Shown: positions 42,748-55,200 of the stretch, in pieces
Numbering within the stretch: the first letter of the stretch is position 1
How the letters are laid out: every line of letters begins with the position of its first letter
Origin: Hippasteria phrygiana
Lineage: Eukaryota; Echinodermata; Asteroidea; Valvatida; Goniasteridae
Assembly (NCBI GenBank): GCA_037893225.1
Contig: JAZGUH010000117.1
Coordinates: forward strand, 3,100,001 to 3,164,000
Length of the DNA: 64,000 nt
Reading direction: 5' to 3'
The notes under the pieces: generated by a model
The model's database searches: none
What the model was told of the DNA's origin: nothing
What the model saw: only the letters and a program-made list of their open reading frames with translations
Position numbers and translations under genes: made by a program

Positions 42748-45700
42748 GTCAGTTGTACAATTTCTAAAGTCAGTTTTAGTTTCACTGAATTTGCCTGGAC
42801 AGTTACTTTGCAGGGGCAGAGAAGCAGCAAAATACATGACGTGCTTGTTGAAGATCACCTTTTTCATAAAAAAAAATGTTTTAAGGGCGAACAAAAACTG
42901 TTGGCGGGATTTGAACCTTCAATCTCTGGGTTATCGTTTTGGTGCTCTACCCCCATATCAGTTTATTTGTTCACTCTTAAAAATTGATTAAATTACTCCT
43001 TCAGTTTCTCTTGTGATCGGTTTGATGAAAAAAAAGGAAAGATTTTACTTTAATACCCCCCCACAAAAATCAGTCAGGAATAGCAAATTTTGGAAAATAA
43101 CCATCCATCTGTGTTCAGAATTGTATAAACATTTGGCACAACCTTTAAATTTGAGAATTTATTTGGGAAATTTGTGTGCAATATAGGGGTAGAAAGTTTG
43201 TGTTTTCTGTGTTAGATGTTCTTGGCACAGTATATGGTCACTCAAAGTGTTCACATACATCATGTTAATTTCTGCCTCAATTTTACAGATTCTGCTGACA
43301 TAAATCTTGAAATAACAGTTTGTGCCACACATTTAGATAGTTGTTATCAAGGAGGGTTAATTATTTTCCAAGATTTTTCTGTTCCTGATCGATTTGGGTG
43401 GGGGGGGGGGGGTATTGAAGTAAAATCTTTTGTACAAAAAATTGTATTAAATTTTGGTTTCTTGCAGGAATTTTGTTCCTAACATCACATTTGGTCATCC
43501 TATGGTGCAGTGTCTGAGGCAAAAAGTGAAGACAGCATTTTTTGGTAGGTTTAATATAGGAATTCAAAATTAGACTTTTAGGCCTTAACGAGGCAGTGGA
43601 AAATTAAGAAACTTTTCAGAAGTTTATAAACAAGTTATGACGGCAATTTTGTGCAGTTGTTGCAGTCTTAACAGTAATGAAAATGCTCAGTTATTAATTT
43701 AAAACCCCCTGATGGTTCACCAGGACTACCCTGCTAAATCCAACTGAGTACAACGGTGACTCATATGAGTTTCCTGCTCAATCCAACCCAGTCCAACACA
43801 GTCTAACATGTCCAGTTGCTGGGTAGCTAAAAATAAAACATTACTTCACTCCTTAAGCCAACAGAATCCAACTGTGTCATTTTTCTGTTGCTTGCTGAAT
43901 CCAACAGGATTGTAACACTATGAGTTAGCTGCTCAATCCAACAGGGTCCAACGTAAATATCAAATAGTTTGATAAATTATAATAATTATTAGACAAGCAG
44001 GTTATATACTTCCTATTGGGGGGAGGTCTCACCGAGTTGGTCTCACCAATGGTGAAAAGTTATCCCGTCTGGGTCTATAGGTCTGAAAATTGGGATAATT
44101 TCTCTGGAATGGTTTTTTAGCCTTATATTGGACGATATCAATAAAAAAAATGATTTTATTTACATTTTATTGTTTATAGATATGCATATGATGGTGGCAA
44201 ATCCAGAAAAGGTAATCATGTCCTTTAGCTCTAACCGTCTCAAATCCTGCAATTTTAATATGATTTTGCATGCACACTAATTGACCAACCAAAATTAGTG
44301 ACAACATCCACATATCTAGGAATTATTCATGAAGACAAAAATAAATAGAACATTTGTATTGCATTGTACAATTTCTGGCTTGTTGATTGCAGACCAACAG
44401 CCCGTTTAAATTTTCACAAATGCTGTGTTGATTCATTTTCACTTGTCTGAGAAGGATTAAAAAAAGATCACCAACCATTGAAGTTGCTCCCAGGGTTTGA
44501 TAAAAAGGCTTTCAAAACTTTACAATCAAACATTCTGTCAAGCTGGCATGCACTGATTCATTAGAAGGAAAAATGAAACTGAAATGTTTTTCAAATTTTT
44601 AATGTGAACAAAGAACATTGACAAGATGTGGGCTTGAACTTGTAACCACCGGATTACTGTACCAATGCTCTACCAACAGAGCTATCTTACTCTATGACGG
44701 CGGTGTCTCAATTTGATATCTTTGTTTAGCGGCGCTAGTCAGAAGTCATAAACCCATAATGCCATGCAGCTTGGGATCACACCCAACTTTATGACACAGC
44801 CTCAGAAGTGGCAGTATGGGGATCACTCAGTGAAGTTACGACTTGCCAATTTTCTGTGTTCACTCTAAAAATTAATTTAATTTCCCTCAAGTTTCCCTTG
44901 TGTTTTATTTGGAGTTGAGCAGATAGAGACCTGGTCTTGTCTGAATTAATATTCTTTGCTTTTCTTTCTCTGTCACAGTGGATTAAACCGATGGCAGATG
45001 CAGGAGCCAGCCAGTACACGTTCCACATCGAGGCCACAGACAAGCCTAAAGACGTCATCAGACTCATCAAGGAAGCTGGCATGAAGGTATGCCGGACATA
45101 TCCCATAGCGCCTTTGAGTTTCTTGGTTTTTTAAAATCTAATATGTAAAAGTAGTCTACTAGATGTTCACATAGCGAACGTCTATGACGTGTGGGATTAA
45201 TTATTCAAGACTGCTGCCTTTTGACCTTCAGCTTTTGGCCAATCAGCGGGCGTCGACTATTGTGCCTTTCTAGGTGAGAATCTTTCGCAGTATCCCCAAG
45301 TGCACCATCAGGGGCTAGTGAAGGAACACGCAAGCAGGGCGACTTTTGAACAGAACACCGATTTGCCAACTCGGTACCTTCATGCGCACGCACACAGTTT
45401 GTGTTCCCTGGCAGGGACCTCATTGTGTGGAAGTTTTTATTGTTAGGCACATTATAGGAACGAGTTGGGACATTTCTGTGTCCCTATAACATTTTTGGTC
45501 CCCGCAACATCTATCGTACAACATGTGTTTGTCCCTACAACTACAGAACAAGTTAAATGTGTTTGTGTGTGCATAGTGTATTTTCTGGAACATAAGTGTT
45601 AATTAATGCAATCGACCAATCAACTGACTTGTTCACATTACTGCACGAGATGTCACACTTGGCTCTAATTGGCTGGTGTGCAGGTTTGCATGTACACACA

Positions 45701-48700
45701 CAAATATTAGACATTTGTCTCGGAGTACGGCTCTGTCAAACAAAATGATAATCTGATTTGTCTAAAATGTCCATCTTAACCCCTTGAGTACGTTTTTTTA
45801 AGGGAGACATCGGGGTGTCGCGGCGGCTCTGGCAGCCAAGCGAAACGGCTACAATGTGTTTGTGCAGTCAAGTGTAACATACACAATAATCCAACAATGG
45901 ATTGAAACTGCACAAACAGCGGCCAATGGCGTCATCCGGCCTGGTGGCACTGTTTTTTTTGCGCCATATGGCGTCATCCGTACGCAAAGGGTTAAGCATG
46001 TTCCCATTTGGACTTTTGTTTACATGGACTGACTGCTACGTTTGCTGTGTGGCTGGTGTAATCGGTGTCCCTGTAAAACTGCCACAACTTAAAAGGGTAC
46101 CTTAAAAGGGACATTAGTTCTCTACTGGACCTAATTTTGTTTACTTTACAGGTAGCCGTAGATTGACCCAAAAAAATGGGAACACAGCTTTACACAGGAA
46201 TACAGAGTTGCATCTCCTAGGCAAGGAGAAGTCCTTGACATTTCCCCGGCCGCAAAATCTTATGTCCAAATTAACACCTGTAGTGTCTCAACTCTCCACA
46301 CAGCCATGCCTTGACTTGACAAACATTAAATTCACCCATATATAGTTTAATTAACTCCCTGTGCTTTCTAAAACTTTGAGAAAGATTCTAACTTTTGTCT
46401 ATTGTGCATTTTTGGTCATTCCTTTTAGCAAACAGTTTTTAGCTGTACATGTATATTATTATTTCATTTTTTTAGACACAATTTCATTAGATTGCATTTT
46501 TAGAATTGTGCGTATGAACGACAAATGTACATGTGGACAACAATTGAGCATGTATTCAACCCAAACCACTGAAATTTTCTTTTAAAAATTAAAACTTCAT
46601 CAAATTCTGAATCGTACTTTTGTATCAGGCCGGAATCGGTGTCAAACCCAAGACGCCCATTGATGTGGTCTTCCCGTATGTGGAAGATGCAGACATGATC
46701 CTAGTGATGACAGTGGAGCCCGGATTTGGAGGACAGACGTTCATGGAAGACATGATGCCCAAGGTAGAACAGTACAGCTCTGATGAGAAAGACAGACGAC
46801 GGCCATAGGCGCGGTTTGAAAAAGACCACCTGGCCAGTTCATGTCCATAGGCGCATTCCTGTGCATACTCAATCCATTCATGTTTCAACTGTACTGTTCT
46901 TGAATGGATGTAATGAATGGATGGAGCTTTTTCAAACAAAGCTTTCATTCACACGATAGGGGGGGCTCCAAGTGCAATAAATAGGACCACTCTATTCAGT
47001 GTGGTGCCTATTGTGTGCATTTACACTTGGCTGCACAGTGCTAATCTTGGCATAATAGCTAGACAGAAGGAAACATGCAATGGATATCCAGTTCAACTTG
47101 TTTGAATGCATGTTACCAAGTGTTACAAAAATACAAACATGATCTGAATGCTCGTTTCATTGAAAGTGAAAGATGGGGGGGGGGGGGGGGGGGGTGGCGG
47201 CAGCAGCGGTTATCAATTTTTTAATTGTTAATGAGGGTCCCACTCAGGGGGCGGAGTAGCTTGGACAAACATTTTCAAATTTTTTTTTCTCATATTTAAT
47301 CTGGGAAATAATTGTCTCTGGACACAAAATATAATTGTCAAGATAATACTTTATTGTTTTAAGCAGGAATAATGCAATATAAATCCTAAATCATGTTTCT
47401 TTTAAACTTGCTGTATATTCAAGCAATATTTTCAGGACAATTTCACGGGGTGGCCAACAAGCACACGGCTTTCTTCTAATGGAACCTGTGTCCATTTCAT
47501 AGAGGCCGTTGGCGTTAACTCCTTGAAGCCGGTTATTTATAATGAGGCGCCGGGGTGCCGTGGCGGACTGTGCAGCCAAGCAAAACGGACACAAGTGGAT
47601 TGTGCACCCAAGCGTAACATACACAATAATCCAACAATGCATTGAAAATGCAGAGAATGACGTGTATAGACGTCACCCGGCTTCAAAGGGTTAAGCAAGA
47701 GGAAAGAGTTTAACCTCAGAGGCAGAATTTGCGTAGAGCCACAACACTAGGAATCACCCAAGCACAAAAAGTTACTTAGCATACAAAGTCTTGTTGGTAA
47801 TAACAGGATTACCAGCCAGATTTTCTTGTGATGTATACTGCTTGTGACTGGTTTTCAGCTGATGAATATCACATGGAGTTTTGGCTGGTAACCTGTTGAT
47901 ACTAAGCAAGACATTTTTGTGCTAAGTAATTGTTTGTGCTTTTAATAAAACATTATTCCTCCATCTCACAGGTTGAGTTGCTGAGGAGCAAGTACCAGTC
48001 ACTAGACATAGAGGTAGATGGTGGGGTTGGTCTGGCAACCATTGACCTGGCAGCAAAGGTCAGTCGCTCAGTTTTAGTGTCCATTCATAGGTTCACACAA
48101 CCTTAGGATGGGGTTTACGGGGTACTTGCATTGTGCTCCCTTTTCATGTATATACCTAATCTTTAGAATTTCTCTTGCGAGCCACCTTCACACAAAGACC
48201 AAATTGTGGGGTCACATTGTGGGATCACATTGTGGGATCACATTGTGGGATCACATTGTGGGATCACATTGTGGGATCACATTGTGGGATGAACCCCACA
48301 AGCCAGTAGGAATGTTACTGTTAATAAGAGTTTGAATACAGCGACAGGATATGCGTTTCAATCAAAATTATTGAACAGATGGAGTTACTGGAATGTGTTG
48401 GTACCAGACAGGACACCAGCGTATTTCCCTTTTTCCCGCTTCTAACATTAATTGTAGGCATAGAGCTGTATGAAATTACTACAGAGCTAACTCTGCATTC
48501 CCTTATGCTGATGTTTTGAAGCCATCCGAAGCACGGCCATGATTGTAGGGTGTGTGTCAGGGGTGAGATTTGTCAGGATTTTTCCTGATTTCAGGATTTT
48601 TTGTCGCGATTTCAGAATTTTGAAAGAATCTCTTTTGCAATCTGGAATTCCTGAGGTGTTGTCCTAAAGGTGTTTTTACCTGTAAAAGTGGATATAGACC

Positions 48701-49742
48701 AATATAAATGGATATTTTAAGGGGGTGCCTTTACTGAGGCAAATACAAACTACATGTATATGTTGATCTGGGGTCCTCGTGGATTTTTCGTGGATTTGTT
48801 GTGGATTTCGTGGAATTTTCATTTTTGGCCAATTTCACCCCTGGTGTGTGTGTGTTGTCTGCATAACTGAAAAACAATTGAAATTATCTGAAAACCTCAT
48901 TGCATGCCATTTTGCATGCATCTCCTGTGCATATCTGTATTACATCCAGAACTTTCACTTGAAAAAGTGTCGCTTTATAAATCTTTTTTTTTGGGGGGGG
49001 AAGAGGTGGGGTCGGACTCTTTCTGATGTGCCATTTTATTGCTGCTTACCGAGTGTCTGAAATAACTGTTAGGCCTAATGCAGAGGTGCAGCTTTGCAGA
49101 TATTAATTAGAAATTCAATTTCTTCCCCAAATCCTGTTTTCAATGATTTCTCAGTCTTTATTTTTAAAAAATACTAAGAATTTGATAAAATAGGTGTCTT
49201 TAAAAAAAAATCCTGTTACGCAGAAATTTATGTTTTTGGGTTTTTTTTTGGGGGGGGGGGGGAATTGACCTTATTGGCCCCTTGGTATCTGTATAGAGTA
49301 CCAAAGTCTGACGTCAGTTGCCGCGGCAACTGGTTCCAAACACATGCAGTTTAGAATGTATTCTGGTTCCAAAACATTGCATTGATTGACGTCATCACTT
49401 CGGTACATCAACAATTCCAGGATGTTGCAATTGCATGCTTAGACTGGTATGTGCCCCGTATTCAATATGGGGACACTCCTGGGTTTAATATGCTAAATCT
49501 GTTACCCGCTCCCATTCTCTACTTTCAAAGTCGGAATGCTAATAGAGGGATCAGAAACCAGTCTATGCTTGGTTTACTAAATAATGAATTCCTTGAATAT
49601 GTTGTCATTTTATGAACAGGCGGGAGCCAACATGATTGTATCAGGTAGCGCCGTCATGAAGAGCGACAACCAACGCCAAGTCATCGACACACTGCGCCGC
49701 TCTGTCAATGAACACATCCAGATGGCCAATCTTAACAGATAG
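42620..49742 (+). CDS. rpe: Ribulose-phosphate 3-epimerase, complete
   Basis: Seven exons, 42620-42747, 43468-43544, 44180-44211, 44979-45086, 46629-46763, 47972-48058 and 49620-49742, total 690 nt: 229 codons plus stop, against 228 residues in human RPE. All borders are GT-AG and in phase. The cytosolic enzyme interconverts D-ribulose 5-phosphate and D-xylulose 5-phosphate in the pentose phosphate pathway. It is a TIM barrel with a metal site formed by His37, Asp39, His71 and Asp176 here ([19 protein letters not shown]). The family signature [20 protein letters not shown] spans residues in exon 5, and the phosphate-binding VDGGVG and [11 protein letters not shown] loops are intact. No frameshift or missing catalytic residue. 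Confidence 0.96.
42895..43030 (-). repeat. tRNA-derived SINE in RPE intron 1
   Basis: On the minus strand GGGGGTAGAGCACC resembles an A box and GGTTCAAATCCCGCC a B box. The tail words are shared with the SINE at 44.6-44.9 kb. Confidence 0.55.
43468..43544 (+). CDS. rpe: RPE exon 2
   Basis: Encodes [25 protein letters not shown]. NFVPNxTFG is invariant in the family. Acceptor TTGCAG, donor GTAGGT. Confidence 0.95.
43730..43960. repeat. CCTGCTAAATCCAAC family repeat
   Basis: Runs of TAAATCCAAC, CTCAATCCAACCCAGTCCAA and GCTGAATCCAACAGG belong to the same family as the element at 22.7-23.5 kb. Lies in RPE intron 2. Confidence 0.6.
44180..44211 (+). CDS. rpe: RPE exon 3 (32 nt)
   Basis: A tiny exon encoding [10 protein letters not shown], which contains the metal-binding His71. 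Acceptor TTATAG, donor GTAATC. Its phases (1 to 0) fit both neighbours. Confidence 0.93.
44590..44900 (-). repeat. tRNA-derived SINE in RPE intron 3
   Basis: On the minus strand TAGCTCTGTTGGTAGAGC is a good A box, and GGTTACAAGTTCAAGCCC a B box about 40 nt later. A tail with AAATTAATTTT is shared with the copy at 42.9-43.0 kb. Confidence 0.65.
44979..45086 (+). CDS. rpe: RPE exon 4
   Basis: A 36-codon, phase-0 exon. Encodes [20 protein letters not shown] and [12 protein letters not shown], a barrel strand and helix. Acceptor TCACAG, donor GTATGC. Confidence 0.95.
45780..45960. repeat. Dispersed repeat, copy 1
   Basis: GCAGCCAAGCGAAACGGCTA and GTAACATACACAATAATCCA recur in the same order near 47.53-47.70 kb. 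Both copies are in RPE introns. Family unknown. Confidence 0.7.
46629..46763 (+). CDS. rpe: RPE exon 5
   Basis: A 45-codon, phase-0 exon. Encodes [20 protein letters not shown] and the signature [20 protein letters not shown], covering the flexible active-site loop. Acceptor TATCAG, donor GTAGAA. Confidence 0.96.
46800..47090. repeat. Dispersed repeat shared with 32.82-33.01 kb (inverted)
   Basis: GTGGTGCCTATTGTGTGCAT, GAAAGC/GCTTTC and GAATGGATGTAATGAATGG pieces occur in opposite orientation in the DHX30 intron at 32.82-33.01 kb. Confidence 0.65.
47176..47194. repeat. Poly-G tract
   Basis: A homopolymer G run in RPE intron 5. Confidence 0.9.
47530..47700. repeat. Dispersed repeat, copy 2
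   Basis: The relative of 45.78-45.96 kb, with CAGCCAAGCAAAACGGACAC and CACAATAATCCAACAATG. Confidence 0.7.
47972..48058 (+). CDS. rpe: RPE exon 6
   Basis: A 29-codon, phase-0 exon. Encodes [29 protein letters not shown]. Asp176 is the catalytic acid/base. Acceptor CACAG, donor GTCAGT. Confidence 0.96.
48205..48292. repeat. 13-bp minisatellite
   Basis: About six copies of CACATTGTGGGAT in RPE intron 6. Confidence 0.93.
49620..49742 (+). CDS. rpe: RPE terminal exon 7
   Basis: Encodes [20 protein letters not shown] and a final helix to IQMANLNR before TAG at 49740. [11 protein letters not shown] is the phosphate-binding loop. No AATAAA was seen close to the stop. Confidence 0.96.
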   Translation, partial: AGANMIVSGSAVMKSDNQRQVIDTLRRSVNEHIQMANLNR

Positions 49743-52044
49743 TTTCCAACTCTCCAGTTAACGTTTTGTTTTTTAATTAACCAGTGCTTGGTTCTTTCAG
49801 GGATATCAGGAAAATGGTCAGTTAGTGGGCCTTCTTTTTGAGGTCAATTTAAATTGAAGGATGATTTGGAAGATTTTAACTGTTGCACAAAAGCTCATTA
49901 ACCCATTGAACGCAGTTTGAAAATTGCCACCTGGCTGGTTGATGGCTATAGTCACATTTTCAATCCAATCCTTTGTGTGCATTACGCTGGCCCAGCATAT
50001 GATACCCGGGCTCAAGGGGGTAAATGTTGGAACACAGTAGAACGGCAATTGACCCGTTGCCATTCATAAGCTTTAGCTAATCATAGTCACATACCACTCT
50101 AAATCTTAGACAAACAAAACTTCCAAGTGAAAGTGAACTTTGTTGGTCAAACGCAGATGTGATTAAACTACAGGCATGATGCGGTCCATATGTTAATGCA
50201 TGTATAAACTGGATACAAAAGGTTGTCTCATAGATAGGTGCAGCAAATGCTTTACAAGCCCCAGTATATGCAATGTGTCGTTATTAGCTATATTGCGCAT
50301 GCTGCATCTGGGAAAGTGGTCCAAGGACTCAAAAATGATAAGTGGGATTTTTTTTTGGCCATGGGACCAGAGGGCGCATTTCATACATAGTACAAGTTAT
50401 ATGGAACTTTCTTGTTAACATTTCGGGGTTATTATTTGTGAACCAAAATCTTCAATACAAATTAGAACAAAAGTGTTGATATAATAATGGAAAGTCTGAA
50501 ATTTTGAAGTAATGGCAGAATACCCGGCCACTCTAAAGTACCCCCCTAAAAAAACGCGGATACAAAGTGGGAGAGAGTCGCAAATGGAATGAGAGGCTCG
50601 GAAAAAAGACTTAGTCAAAGGAACTTCAACCCGAGGTGGGAGAGAGTGATAAGACTCTGGCCACATATTCTGGGATAAATAACTCCGGTAGCAGGTGTGC
50701 ACAGATGTGCATGAGATGGTTTATTGAGGGCAATCAACCATGACAACCGTGTGACCCACATATCTGCGTACGAGGTAGGGATAGACAAGTGGTGGGGTAT
50801 TCTGCAATTGTGCCGAAATTTCGTTTTAACAGTACATTCTTGTAGCCTTGATCTACCTTTGTTTTGATTTTGAGTAGAATAAATACTATTTTGTAATAAC
50901 AATTTGTTCCAAACTCGTTTTTTTTCATACCAGCCAACTTATAATTAACAAACAGTTGAATGATTTCAAACTCGGTACACTAAATTATATAAAAATCGTT
51001 ATAATTGACATAATAAAAGTTCTTGTGGCATTTACTGTTAAAATACTACAGCAGGGCATCACTATTCCGCAGTCTTCATGATGCCAGACACCAACTTCTC
51101 TTTCACCATGTGGGCGGTGCATGCTAACATCATAATACTGGAAACCAGTTATGATACGGTCCTGTGTGACCATAGGCTGCAGCCATTGGTTAACCAGTTC
51201 GCATCAGATGACGTGTATACACGCAAAGGTTTTGCGGTATACGATGACTGATAAACGCACGCGAGCGAGGCCGGAAATATCAGGGTGTGCTACCTGCAGA
51301 TTACGGCTTGATTCCGCCTGAATCCGGCTGGCATCGAGGTTCGTGAACGTCCAAATACTCCCGACGTGAACTGGTTAACTAGTGGTTGCTTGAACTTGCT
51401 TCGTCAAGTACCTGTGCAATAACATCAAGCACAAATGACTCCGGTCAAACTATTGATCACCAGTGCGACCATGACCTGTAAGCTGACTAGACACGGTTGA
51501 CTGACCAAGGTTCTGGCAAGCTTAGCCCAGCAATAGTTAACTAAAGTTCTTCCTCGAACTTCCTCTGTGAACTTCAGAAAGTTACATAATCCGGTGCTGC
51601 GTTGCCAGTCTTCGCCAATCTTTAGTTGCTATCAAGGACAGCTCAGTCTGTTGCCGGATGATCAGAACATGTTGTTCACAGCCACTCCGGCCTGCATTAG
51701 TTTGAATATGGTGGTTTGCGTGACCTTTGAATCGAAAGGAGAGAAAAACAACTCGGCTTGTCAAAGACTGGAAAAACTTGAACTGCTAGTCAACAGAAAC
51801 ATAAGTTCAAGCATACTGGCATTTATATTTAAGCATTATGCAATCGACATTAAGAGTTTGATACTGATAAATGAAACCTTTTCCAAGCATTCGCACCGAC
51901 AACCAAAGTCTTGCAGATATAAATAATTAAGGCAACATGAGTTTATGCACAGACAGCCAGGCAAACAGTACGATGGACTAAGGGACAAACACGTCAACAT
52001 AGATGGCACAATATCCAAATGTTCACTCATTGTTTTTCTCTCAC
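49743..52044. other. Region between convergent RPE and F-box genes
   Basis: Holds the RPE 3' UTR and should hold the 3' exons of the F-box gene. Two weak minus-strand candidates were seen. A tail near 51.06-51.14 kb would read MMLACTAHMVKEKLVSGIMK before a stop, and a short frame at about 51.33-51.28 kb contains FTNLDASRIQAESSRNLQ. Neither matches the known phase-0 donor, so neither is called. Confidence 0.45.
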
Positions 52045-52284
52045 CTTGTAACAATTCTTTATTCGGAGCTCAGTTAAAGCGAGCTTTCCCTCTTTTTCCA
52101 AGAAAGGCTGCAGACCCATGTTGCTCACCACGTAACAGTAACTCACGTCGAGATTCTGTAGAAGGGGGCACTTGAAGGCAAGCTGACTGACACCAAAGTC
52201 TGTCACACCGTATACACTGCCGACGTGGAGCTCTTTGAGATTCTTGGCATTGTCTGCCAAACCACAAAGGGCTTCATCTGTAAT
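52045..52284 (-). CDS. F-box/LRR gene, exon with LRRs 3-5
   Basis: An 80-codon, phase-0 exon. Encodes [40 protein letters not shown] and [20 protein letters not shown]. Acceptor CTTCTAG, donor GTGAGA. Confidence 0.88.
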
Positions 52285-55200
52285 CTAGAAGACAAATGGG
52301 AGCAGAATTTGACAACTACAGAGAAGTGGCTTGAAGATTCTGTATGTGATGAGGGAGTGCAGCAATAGTTTTAATGGACGATTTGGGGGTGTGAGACTGA
52401 CTCAAGATGGGGTACGATAAAGTGTCAGACAAAGTGTATGAGGGGCATACTTGTTAAAACAAATTAGATGATCATAGTTTGCATTTTTGTACGCGAGTAA
52501 AATGCAGAACACAGGCATTCAAGAATTACTTTAGATTTGGCTTTAAACGTAGTGTACACGATTGGTAATCCACTGAATTATTACGAAATACCTTACTAGA
52601 CTGTAAGTTAATAGTAGTCTCAATCATCCTGTGAAATGACGGCACCAGGTGTGGTTGTTTTCCAACGATTGTTCGGCCGAACAATCGTTGGAAAAAATAA
52701 CGGATTTGTTTAAATACTGCCCTCTATTGACCGAATGTAGTTAGTCCGCATTGTGTCTAAAATGGGTTAACAATCCAAAAACGGGAGTACGCGTAGTGTA
52801 CCGAAGCGACGCGTTGGTGGCCGTTCGTTGCACGACGTAAGTACTGCTCAGCCACTGTACATGTTATGTGACCAATTGAAAACGATCCCATTTACAAAAA
52901 TTTGGCTTATTTTACAAGAGGGCGCTATAACAAATCCAGTGAGCTTACCGCCCGACGGTTGAAAACAAATGCCGTTTTTCTCTCGTTTTTTCACCATCGG
53001 AAAATGCAAAACTTTGAACAGGTCAGTGGAACGATTATTTCCTATAAAATACTAACCCCCAAATCCGCCCATTTCTTAAAATTTTAATAATGACCAATCA
53101 TGTACACTACCTTTAAATTCTTGAAACTTTGTGCGGCTGGAGAGTGGAGATTAAACAAGAGTAACTTGAGGCCTATCCTCAGTGATTGGTCTTGCATAGA
53201 GTGACTTAAACTGACCAGTGTCATTTTCGACTTTGATTAGAATTTCTGAAGATTTTCCGAGGTCTTATTGTTGCTCCAACAGCAGGCTTGATTCAAGACG
53301 GTAATTCTTGATACCTGAACGGTAGAGAGTATGCTGGTAATAATGCTCTGACATTTCTCGGGAGATTTGCAAAATGGTCAGATCATGATTTGAAACTAAC
53401 CAAGCCGTGTCCGTCATATTTCACATTCAGCAACTTCGCAACCTGTATAAACAACTTCCAATTTCCTTTAGTGCGCATGTGGTATTTTCCACTCTTATGA
53501 ATGAGTATGCGGCGCACGTAATTGTCGCATAGTACGAAATGCACATGCATGAGGTATACTCAGAATTTTCCAGGGAGCTGTGCCAAAATGATCTGGGTGG
53601 AAATTTCAAAGCCTACCAAGCCTGTCGTTTAGATCAGTTGTCTGCCCTCTAACTGCGTTTATTGAACTTTGGGGCTAGGGATCGGGAAGATTATTGCACC
53701 TCTGAGAGGATGTACATGTATACAATGCACTTGAATGCAGTCGGTTGGTCTATGTAGGTTGGTCTGCACGTTGCTCGGCTTGGGGAAATCCTAATGGAAT
53801 CATGATTCCTCCTCAGAGTTGCCCAGGCGCCTATTCCTTTCGAATAATTTAGTATGCCAATTTTCGAAACTGGGTTTGACCGAATATTCGATACTCGCCG
53901 ACCACGTTTTTCACGCGTCGGCTGCACACAAAGCATGCCAGTGTTTCACGTGCGGCGTTCAATATTATGGATCACCGCTTGACTTTTTTTAATGCCCGTT
54001 GTATCAAGATTATTATGGGTATGTATAACATTCTGAGAACAAGAAAAAAGAAACTCCAGCCTGCGTTTTTGCAGTATTTTATAAGTGTCAAGGGTTTTTA
54101 TGGATGGGAACAATAAACCTCCGTCCACAAAAGTTACCATCGAAAAAAATGTGGCACTGAACACTGCTAAGGGCCGTAACTTTTCTATTAAAATAGCAGC
54201 CAAGTCATACCTGTACGTGCATATATGTGACCCGCTCCAGAAAAAGGTGATATAAGTCGCGCTATGCATTTACGTGTAATGGCCCTTTCAACGTTGAGAG
54301 GGTGAAATTTCTTGTCAAAATTCATTTTTTGTTTTTTGTCTTTAATGACGTCTTAAACATCTAAAGTTTCAGGTTTGGTGCACAACAATGTTGATTTCAG
54401 TGAATAAAGTGAAAAAATAACCTTTTTAGAGTGCATTGTTCCATTGCATTGTATTAGAACTAGCTATTTCAAAGCCTGTTTTTTCTGTTGTGCAATTTGA
54501 ACTCCATAGAACTAATTAATATGCAAAAACGCGATATCTCCAGAACGGAAAGGGCTTTGGAGCTCTATCATGTATCAAATGAAAGCCTACATTGTGGGCT
54601 TTCCAAACATAAATAAAACTCATTTTTCATATTTTGCGACATAATATACCTTTTTCCGGAGCGGGTCACATATATATATATTTGTTTGAATATTCGAACA
54701 GCTCTACGCCTCACCCCATAGCAGCTGCTCAAGTCTAGCTCCTCCAGCTCAGGGCACTTCTCCGCCATTGAGGTGACACCAAAATCTGTCAGGTTTCCGC
54801 ATTTGCTGGCAGCAAAGGCTCTCAGCTTGCGACAGACGCTAGCGATGGTGAGAATAGCAGGATCTCTCACAGCTCGCCAGCAGCCATCCAACCTAGATGG
54901 AGGGGAAAAGTAGATGTGCATTGGTTGTTGACTGAAAGTGGCAGTGTGTGCCTAGGGACATGGGCGGGGCAAAATGTGCCACACCCCCTTCGCTGTTAAA
55001 AAGCTCAGTGCTTCCAATTCCCAAAGTGTGAATTCAAATTTAATTTATTGTAAGATTCCAAAAGTTATGCCATTAACCCTAACTCCCTAAGCAATTTTTA
55101 CTAGAAACCTTCCTCAACCCGTCAAATTCCAACACCATAAAATGGTAAACTGTACACACAAATTGTTGGACTCTGATTCTGGTGGTATGCCAAACTCAGT

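Noticed and set aside
44640..44700. Possible tRNA gene on the minus strand
   Set aside because: A and B boxes are present but no complete acceptor stem or cloverleaf. A shared tail with another copy marks it as a SINE.
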